From the NCBI GenBank assembly GCA_902786745.1, contig CADADR010000013.1, positions 1-64,000 on the forward strand: a stretch of 64,000 nt of DNA, read 5' to 3'. The notes beneath the pieces were generated by a model. The model was not told the origin of the DNA, searched no databases, and was given only the letters and a program-made list of their open reading frames with translations. Made by a program: the position numbers and the translations under genes. Source of the DNA: an uncultured Bacteroidia bacterium (GTDB lineage Bacteria; Bacteroidota; Bacteroidia; Bacteroidales; F082). Positions 58,810-64,000 of the stretch are shown piece after piece. How positions within the stretch are numbered: position 1 is the stretch's first letter; every line of letters starts with the position of its first letter.

Positions 58810-59683
58810 GGCAGATGATGTTGAGACTTAATGGGTTGACTTTGATATGGAGGTCTTTCTCCATCATGACGGATTCGCCGTCGAGGTTGATGACGTCGGC
58901 TTTGGGACGAATGATGGTGGCCTCGGGGGTCTGTATGATCTTCACTTTCGGTGCCTTGTCCATCATGCCGTCAATCATGAAGCCCCCCATGATGGGCAGC
59001 TCCAGGGGATTGGGTTTCTGCACGATGCAGAGGTCGACTTTGCCATCCCACAACGAGGCATGGGGTGAGATGGGGAAGTCGTAGCCCATCTGGTTGGAGT
59101 TGGCGAACGAGATGAAGAAGGCCTGCACATCCAGCGTCTGGTCAGGCATGACGATGGTGTAGGGCTGCTCCTTCATGGTGATGTAGTTGCGCAAAATGTA
59201 TTTGAAATAGGTATCGAATCCCCTGCGTGGGTCTTTGCTGTAGTCTTCAGCCACTTTGGCGTCGTAGCCTGTGCCCGAGATGCTGATGAAAGGCGTGCCG
59301 TTGATGTCGACGGTGTCTATCTTGCGCTTGTGGCCGCCGTTGATGACCTGCAGGGCTTTCACGGGGTCCAAGGGGAGGTCGAGGCAGCGCGACAAGCCAT
59401 TGCCCGAGCCGCATGGGATGACGGCAAGGGCGAGGTCGGTGCCGATGAGTGGCGTGCCCACTTCGTTGATGGAGCCGTCGCCACCCGCCACGGCCAGGAT
59501 GTCGACGTTCTGGTTGACGGCGTCTTTGGCAAGGATGGCGGCATGGCCTGCATATTGCGACACAAAGATCTCATAGTCGAACCTCGTATGGTCGAGATGG
59601 GCCTCAATCTGGCTCGGGAGCTGGTCCTTGTGCTTTGTGCCTGAGATGGGGTTAATGATGAATCGTATCTTCTGCTTGCTCAT
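58793..59683 (-). CDS. Diacylglycerol kinase-like lipid kinase
   Basis: This 296-residue protein has the DAGK catalytic fold: [16 protein letters not shown] at the start, [19 protein letters not shown] (about 70-88, the nucleotide loop) and [16 protein letters not shown]. It resembles the YegS/BmrU lipid kinases that phosphorylate diacylglycerol or a sphingoid lipid. Bacteroidota make sphingolipids, so a long-chain-base kinase is a reasonable alternative. It overlaps the sulfatase-like gene by 32 bases and the SUI1 gene by 17. Confidence 0.9.
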   Translation of the reverse strand: MSKQKIRFIINPISGTKHKDQLPSQIEAHLDHTRFDYEIFVSQYAGHAAILAKDAVNQNVDILAVAGGDGSINEVGTPLIGTDLALAVIPCGSGNGLSRCLDLPLDPVKALQVINGGHKRKIDTVDINGTPFISISGTGYDAKVAEDYSKDPRRGFDTYFKYILRNYITMKEQPYTIVMPDQTLDVQAFFISFANSNQMGYDFPISPHASLWDGKVDLCIVQKPNPLELPIMGGFMIDGMMDKAPKVKIIQTPEATIIRPKADVINLDGESVMMEKDLHIKVNPLSLNIICHETQK

Positions 59684-61640
59684 GGATACTATCGTAGGTG
59701 GGTTTGAGTTTGTTCTGGATCATCCTGTTGCTGTATTCTTCCAAGAAGGCGTAAAGCTTGGCGAAGATATCGGAACATTGCAGCCTATCGATAAGGTTGT
59801 CGTTCAAGACGGGGTCGTCTATGGGCTTGTAGATGCCGAAGGGGTCTTGCCCATCGGACTGCACGAGATAGGTGCCGTCGCCGTATTGGTAGGTGAGGTT
59901 GAAGTAGCTGATGAAGGTAGGCTCGCTGAGGGTGTCGAAGAGGTTGCGCCCGAACGAGAGCAGCGTGTCGTTGACTTTCAAGGCGGAGAGGATGGAGGGA
60001 CCGAGGTCGATCTGCTCGGCGATCTCTTCACACTTCACAGGCTTGATGCGGCTGGGTTGATAGAAGGCGATGGGGATGGAATACATGCCCCAGACGTTGC
60101 TGTATCTTGGGTTGAAGTGCTCGCTGTTGGAACAGTCGGAGGTGATGACGAACAGAGTGCGGTCAAACCAGGGCTTCGTCGAAGCGGTCTCGAAGAAGTC
60201 GCGTAAGGCACAGTCGGTGTAATAGACGGTCTTCTCGAAGCCCGTCCAGAAATAGCTGTCCTCGGGTAGCTTGAAGTCGTATGGCACTTTGTATGGATAG
60301 CGCGAGGAGAGCATGTAAATGGTGGTGGCAAAGGGCTCGTGAACCCTGCTCATCGTGGAGGCGGCGTATTGTAAGAAAGGACCGTCGTAGATACCCCATT
60401 GTCCGTCGTAGTCGCTGTCATCGCCATATTCGATGCGGCCGAAGTAGTTCTTGAACCCAGCCCGACGTGAGAAAACGTCGAAGCCTTGTACGCCGTTTCT
60501 GCCGCCATGCATGAAAATGGTGTTGTATCCCTTTTGTTGCAGGTGCTGTGCAAAAGCGTCGAAGTCGTTGTCGGCATAAGGCGACCTGACGAAGTCGTTC
60601 TCCATAATCGAGGGGATGCTGGCAAGGATGGAAGGTAATACCTCGAGGCTTCTTCTGCTGTTAGCCATACCGTTGAAGGTGAGGCTGTTGGCTAGGATGG
60701 AGTCCAAGAAAGGCGTGAGGTTGAAGCGTCGTTCGGGGTTGTAATAACCGATCATCTCCTGACCGATGCTTTTCATGATGAGGACGACCACGTTGTTGGC
60801 CGTCGTATCGACGCCAAGGCTGTCGCTGACCAGGAACCTGTTGGCGTTCAAGTCCTCGTGGATGGGCGAGAAGGGCACTCTTTCGGGGTTATCTATGATC
60901 TGCAGTGGGTTTTCGTGCGTGTGTAGCAGGCAAAACGGCGTGTTGAGTAGGATGGGCGCATTTTGCGGGTCGGCATATTGCATGGCCGTCTTCATGGTGA
61001 TGGGTTTGGCCTGCCATCCACCTCTCCAGGCGATGACGGAGAGGACCAGCATGATCACCAAGCTGATGGATTGCTTGAGATGCCAGTGCGGAGGCTCTTC
61101 TTTCTCGTGTTTGCGGAGTCGGGTGTGCTGGGCTACCACGATGAGAATCAGCACGAAAAGGATGAAGATGACCAGGAGGTACCAATAGTCGAAGAAGACT
61201 TGTTTGATGACACCAAACGAGACTTCGTCGGAGTTGCCTAGGATCTTCAAGAAGTCGATGGTGAGGTGCTTGCCAAAGAAATTGAAACAAACGATGTCGA
61301 TGAAATTCAGCAGGATGGCCAAGGAATTCACGACCACATATACGATGTCGATGAAACGCTGTAGGCCCTTGTTATAGATGACTTTGGAGGGAAGACAATA
61401 AAACAGGATGACCAGGAGGTTGAGCCCGATGACTATAGGGAGGTCGAAACGCATGCCGTTCACATAGAGCCCCGTGGCCTGCCTCAGGTTCAACTGATGG
61501 AAGAACTGGGAGTTGAAGAGATAGAGCATCCAGCGACTGATGCTGATGGCTAGTAGTATGGCCAGCAGCCTGTAAATCAGCAGCATGTATGGCGATGAAA
61601 GCCATTCCTGGAATATCTCTTTTCTGGTGTGACGACGCAT
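59652..61640 (-). CDS. LTA-synthase/sulfatase-family membrane protein with altered metal site
   Basis: This 662-residue protein has five N-terminal helices (about 20-200) and an extracytoplasmic sulfatase-like domain (about 270-600). The nucleophile region ANSRRSLEVLPSILASIPS fits the Ser/Thr loop of the family, and MHGGRNGVQGFD is also typical. The first metal ligand, normally Glu in LES or ESF, is Lys (VVLIMKSIGQEMIG, about 290), and the usual Asp-His (ADH) reads SDCSNSEHF (about 501). So it may be inactive or use another chemistry. I chose the ATG at 61640, just after the divergent promoter region. First gene of the long leftward operon. Confidence 0.82.
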   Translation of the reverse strand: MRRHTRKEIFQEWLSSPYMLLIYRLLAILLAISISRWMLYLFNSQFFHQLNLRQATGLYVNGMRFDLPIVIGLNLLVILFYCLPSKVIYNKGLQRFIDIVYVVVNSLAILLNFIDIVCFNFFGKHLTIDFLKILGNSDEVSFGVIKQVFFDYWYLLVIFILFVLILIVVAQHTRLRKHEKEEPPHWHLKQSISLVIMLVLSVIAWRGGWQAKPITMKTAMQYADPQNAPILLNTPFCLLHTHENPLQIIDNPERVPFSPIHEDLNANRFLVSDSLGVDTTANNVVVLIMKSIGQEMIGYYNPERRFNLTPFLDSILANSLTFNGMANSRRSLEVLPSILASIPSIMENDFVRSPYADNDFDAFAQHLQQKGYNTIFMHGGRNGVQGFDVFSRRAGFKNYFGRIEYGDDSDYDGQWGIYDGPFLQYAASTMSRVHEPFATTIYMLSSRYPYKVPYDFKLPEDSYFWTGFEKTVYYTDCALRDFFETASTKPWFDRTLFVITSDCSNSEHFNPRYSNVWGMYSIPIAFYQPSRIKPVKCEEIAEQIDLGPSILSALKVNDTLLSFGRNLFDTLSEPTFISYFNLTYQYGDGTYLVQSDGQDPFGIYKPIDDPVLNDNLIDRLQCSDIFAKLYAFLEEYSNRMIQNKLKPTYDSIHEQAEDTIHH

Positions 61641-61660
61641 CGTTTTTCTTTGTTTTCCCG

Positions 61661-61691
61661 TTGCAAAAATAGGAAAAATGGCGTATCTTTG
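61661..61691 (+). promoter_or_regulatory. Promoter of the M23 peptidase gene
   Basis: TTG (61661-61663), a 20-base spacer, TATCTTTG (61684-61691). The -33 side abuts the -7 box of the divergent promoter. Confidence 0.75.
61664..61671 (-). promoter_or_regulatory. -7 box of the divergent sulfatase-lipid kinase operon
   Basis: TATTTTTG on the minus strand, 23 bases before the ATG at 61640. It lies directly next to the -33 TTG of the rightward promoter, so polymerase probably cannot bind both at once. Confidence 0.55.
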
Positions 61692-61723
61692 CACATTATT
61701 TCAACAATAAGAAAACTGAGACT

Positions 61724-63430
61724 ATGAAAACGCGTTCCTTCCTTCTCGTTTCGCTACTTTTTGCTTCTATAGGCCTTATGGCTCAAGAGAATTTCCCCAA
61801 GTATGGCAAGCCCGTCGACATCCCCATCTATCTCTCCGCCACCTTTGGTGAGTTGCGCCCCAACCATCTTCATGCGGGTCTCGACATCAAGACACAGGCG
61901 GTAGAGGGGAAGAAGATCTATGCCGTGGCCGACGGTTACGTGAGCCGCATCGGGGTGTCGCCCTACGGATATGGTAACGTGTTGTATATCACGCATTATG
62001 ATGGCTATACCTCGGTGTATGCCCACTTGCAGCGTTTCTCAGGTGAGATCGCCAAGTATGTCAAGCAATACCAATATAAGAACAAGACCTTTGCTGCGCA
62101 GATCTTTCCCGACAAGGACAAATTCCCCGTCAAGAAGGGCGATTTGATTGCTTATTCGGGCAACTCGGGTGGCTCCGGCGGACCCCATCTGCATTTTGAA
62201 ATCCGTCATACAGATAGCGAGAAACCCGTCAATCCCTTGTATTTTGGCTATCAGATCGAAGACAACGTAAAGCCTATGATCTTGGGCGCGTCGGTATATC
62301 CCGTAGGCGACGAGGCGCAACTGGAAGGCGGCATCAAGCCGATGTATTTCTCGGTGGCAGGCGAGAATGGACGCTATAGCCTGAAAGACCGGCCTTTCGT
62401 GTATGCCAACGGAGAGATTGCTTTTGGTATCTGCACCTACGACCAGGTGGGTACCTCCACGAATAAGAACGGCCCTTATCTCTATGAGCTTTATCTCGAC
62501 GATGTGTTGGCTTTCCAGGTGGAGGCCGATAGCTTCTCCTACAGCGAGCCGCGTTATGTGAACAGCCTGCTCGACTACCGTCATTACAAGCAGAAGAAAT
62601 CGAGCTATGTGCGTACCGAGACCGACCCGAACAACAGGCTGCACATGATTGCTGTAAAAAACGGAACGGTGACGGTGGCTGAAGGCGATACGGTGAGTGT
62701 CTGCTTCAAGATCAGCGACTTTGCCGGCAACACCGCAAGGTTGCGTTACAAGCTCGTGGGTGTGGCTCCTGTGGAGGTGGAACGTCCCGAACGCCGCCGC
62801 AGCGAGTATTTCGTGAAGGCCGACGGCTCGCTGAATTCGGAGATCATTATCGATGACTTCAGCGTGACGATTGAGAAGAACACGCTCTTCCGCGATGAGT
62901 GGATACAGACAGGACAACGCGATGAACGTGGCTGCTGCTCACGTATCTACCGTTTCGGCGATGAGGAAATGACGACGTTCAAGAGCTTCAAGGTGCGCAT
63001 CCGACCCCAAGAGGAATGGGTCCGCGATTCAAGGATGTATATCGCCTGCATCGACAAAAACGGTAAGGTGTCGTCGCTGGGTGGTAAGATGAAAAACGGC
63101 GCTATGGAGGTGGAGACGCGCACCATGGGCGAGTACACCATCAAGATTGACTCGGTGGCTCCCAAGGTATCGGCGTCCAACTTCAAGGACGGACAGTCGG
63201 TGAAGGCGCTGAAGTCGCTGCGCTTCAAGATTTCCGACGACATGACGGGAGTCGACACCTATAACATCTATCTCAACGATGCGTGGGTGCTAGGCCAATA
63301 CGACGCCAAGAACGCCTTGCTCTATTATGAGTTCGACGACCGCATCAAGGCAGGCACCAACAAGGTTAAGGTGGTGGTGACCGATGGTGCAGGCAACACC
63401 AAGACCTTGAATGTGAAGGTGGTGTATTAG
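61724..63430 (+). CDS. M23 family metallopeptidase (peptidoglycan endopeptidase)
   Basis: This 568-residue exported protein has a signal peptide (MKTRSFLLVSLLFASIGLMA) and an N-terminal LytM domain (about 30-175). The zinc ligands sit in HAGLDIK (HxxxD) and GPHLHFEIR (HxH), with the third His in VYAHLQRF. The remaining 390 residues are beta-rich and may be an accessory or binding region. M23 enzymes cut peptide cross-links in peptidoglycan and serve growth or division. It is monocistronic and converges on the beta-helix gene, overlapping its stop. Confidence 0.92.
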   Translation: MKTRSFLLVSLLFASIGLMAQENFPKYGKPVDIPIYLSATFGELRPNHLHAGLDIKTQAVEGKKIYAVADGYVSRIGVSPYGYGNVLYITHYDGYTSVYAHLQRFSGEIAKYVKQYQYKNKTFAAQIFPDKDKFPVKKGDLIAYSGNSGGSGGPHLHFEIRHTDSEKPVNPLYFGYQIEDNVKPMILGASVYPVGDEAQLEGGIKPMYFSVAGENGRYSLKDRPFVYANGEIAFGICTYDQVGTSTNKNGPYLYELYLDDVLAFQVEADSFSYSEPRYVNSLLDYRHYKQKKSSYVRTETDPNNRLHMIAVKNGTVTVAEGDTVSVCFKISDFAGNTARLRYKLVGVAPVEVERPERRRSEYFVKADGSLNSEIIIDDFSVTIEKNTLFRDEWIQTGQRDERGCCSRIYRFGDEEMTTFKSFKVRIRPQEEWVRDSRMYIACIDKNGKVSSLGGKMKNGAMEVETRTMGEYTIKIDSVAPKVSASNFKDGQSVKALKSLRFKISDDMTGVDTYNIYLNDAWVLGQYDAKNALLYYEFDDRIKAGTNKVKVVVTDGAGNTKTLNVKVVY

Positions 63431-64000
63431 TTCGGAATATACTGATAGGCGCCTATGTCGGGCATGCCAGCCCTGGCGACGCCGTCGAGGTCGTAGGGCA
63501 CTTCGTTGCCGAAGATGGGATTGCCCGTGCCGATGACGGATGAGGCGATGCTATCGATATGAAAATTGCCCTTATAGTCTGCGAAATAAGGTTCCAAATT
63601 GAACAGACAATGGTTGAAACCAGCCATGTTCCCGTTGAATTTCTCGGATTTGACCAAGCAGTGGTCGAGCACGAAGGTGGAGTCGGCCTCGGCACTAAAC
63701 TGGGTTGAGAACTCGTCTTTCTGCTTGCCGTAGACGATGCAGTTGTCCATCTCCATGTGGAAGGGATAGTAGAACAGCTGTTCCGTCTGTGCGTCTTTGG
63801 CATAGTTCGTCACTTGCACGGCGAGGTTCTTGTTGTGCTCGTTGGCGTCCCAATAGTTGGCTATGGTGCCGTGCACCAGACGGTAGTCGCCACCGAAGGC
63901 CCAGAAGTTGGCAAAACCGCAGTTGGCGATGACGAAGTTCTTGGCCTCAACGGCATAGAGGATGGAGAACAGGCCGTAGCCGCTTTGGTTTTCAACGATG
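63427..64000 (-). CDS. Right-handed beta-helix repeat protein (5' end beyond window)
   Basis: The minus-strand frame is open from the window edge at 64000 to the TAA at 63427, giving the last 190 or so residues. They show the repeating short strands of a parallel beta-helix (ILYAVEAKNFVIANCGFANF, then MDNCIVYGKQ and LDHCLVKSE) and end in GVARAGMPDIGAYQYIPN. DIGAYQY is the usual finish of Bacteroidota right-handed parallel beta-helix proteins, which are secreted or surface-attached. The N-terminal signal and function lie outside the window. An internal GTG near 63876 should not be taken as the start. Confidence 0.85.
   Translation of the reverse strand, partial: IVENQSGYGLFSILYAVEAKNFVIANCGFANFWAFGGDYRLVHGTIANYWDANEHNKNLAVQVTNYAKDAQTEQLFYYPFHMEMDNCIVYGKQKDEFSTQFSAEADSTFVLDHCLVKSEKFNGNMAGFNHCLFNLEPYFADYKGNFHIDSIASSVIGTGNPIFGNEVPYDLDGVARAGMPDIGAYQYIPN

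Overview
The window looks like a chromosomal contig from an uncultured or commensal member of the Bacteroidota, most likely Bacteroidales. Promoters carry the Bacteroidota -7 box TAnnTTTG with a TTG about 19-21 bases upstream. Ribosome-binding sites are weak. Typical gene families are present: an Oar-like TonB-dependent receptor, DUF349, DUF3667, DUF6261, a long-form GAPDH, FISUMP ectodomains and a BspA-like repeat protein. All family names come from reading motifs by eye; no database search was possible.

Layout. 1-1000: the end of a membrane protein, two related stem-loops, a candidate 60-nt RNA and a tRNA-Ser/tRNA-Pro pair. 1.2-21.8 kb: ordinary core genes (DUF349, TonB receptor, a mutL-rhomboid-EEP-glmM-ltaE run, cyuA, gapdh, yidC, trkH, DUF3667). 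22-24.5 kb: DUF6261 and two strongly structured non-coding segments. 24.5-36 kb: a defence-type island with type I restriction-modification (hsdR-hsdM-hsdS), an ASCH protein, a twice-frameshifted gene, an unknown protein, a reader-domain-plus-nuclease protein (candidate type IV restriction enzyme), an AbiC-like protein, a BspA-like protein and DUF1294. 36.0-36.9 kb: no genes, but a nest of dispersed and tandem repeats. 37.0-42.0 kb: clpB, then an AT-rich NACHT-like NTPase gene, then a second 117-bp copy of the clpB 3' end, which looks like the footprint of an insertion that preserved clpB.

42.1-53.2 kb: the most striking locus. Eight same-strand genes encode an acidic protein, a zinc-ribbon FHA protein, two paralogous transmembrane Ser/Thr kinases, a PP2C phosphatase, an exported caspase-like protease, a second FHA protein and a third transmembrane kinase. 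Kinase writers, a PP2C eraser, FHA readers and a caspase-type peptidase together suggest a phospho-signalling pathway that crosses the inner membrane. The extracytoplasmic domains are FISUMP (kinases 1 and 3) or OmpA-like (kinase 2).

53.3-64 kb: a PIN toxin-antitoxin pair with a frameshifted toxin, DUF2007, a long leftward operon (degenerate sulfatase-like protein, lipid kinase, SUI1 factor, MscS channel, esterase, PnuC, EamA transporter), an M23 peptidase and a truncated beta-helix protein.

A theme across the window is small palindromic elements. Several families lie between genes. Some lie in frame inside genes (the kinase linkers and the esterase). One hairpin family shows compensatory base changes between its intergenic and its coding copies. 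A second family, about 120-140 bp with nested terminal hairpins, has two copies 18 kb apart.
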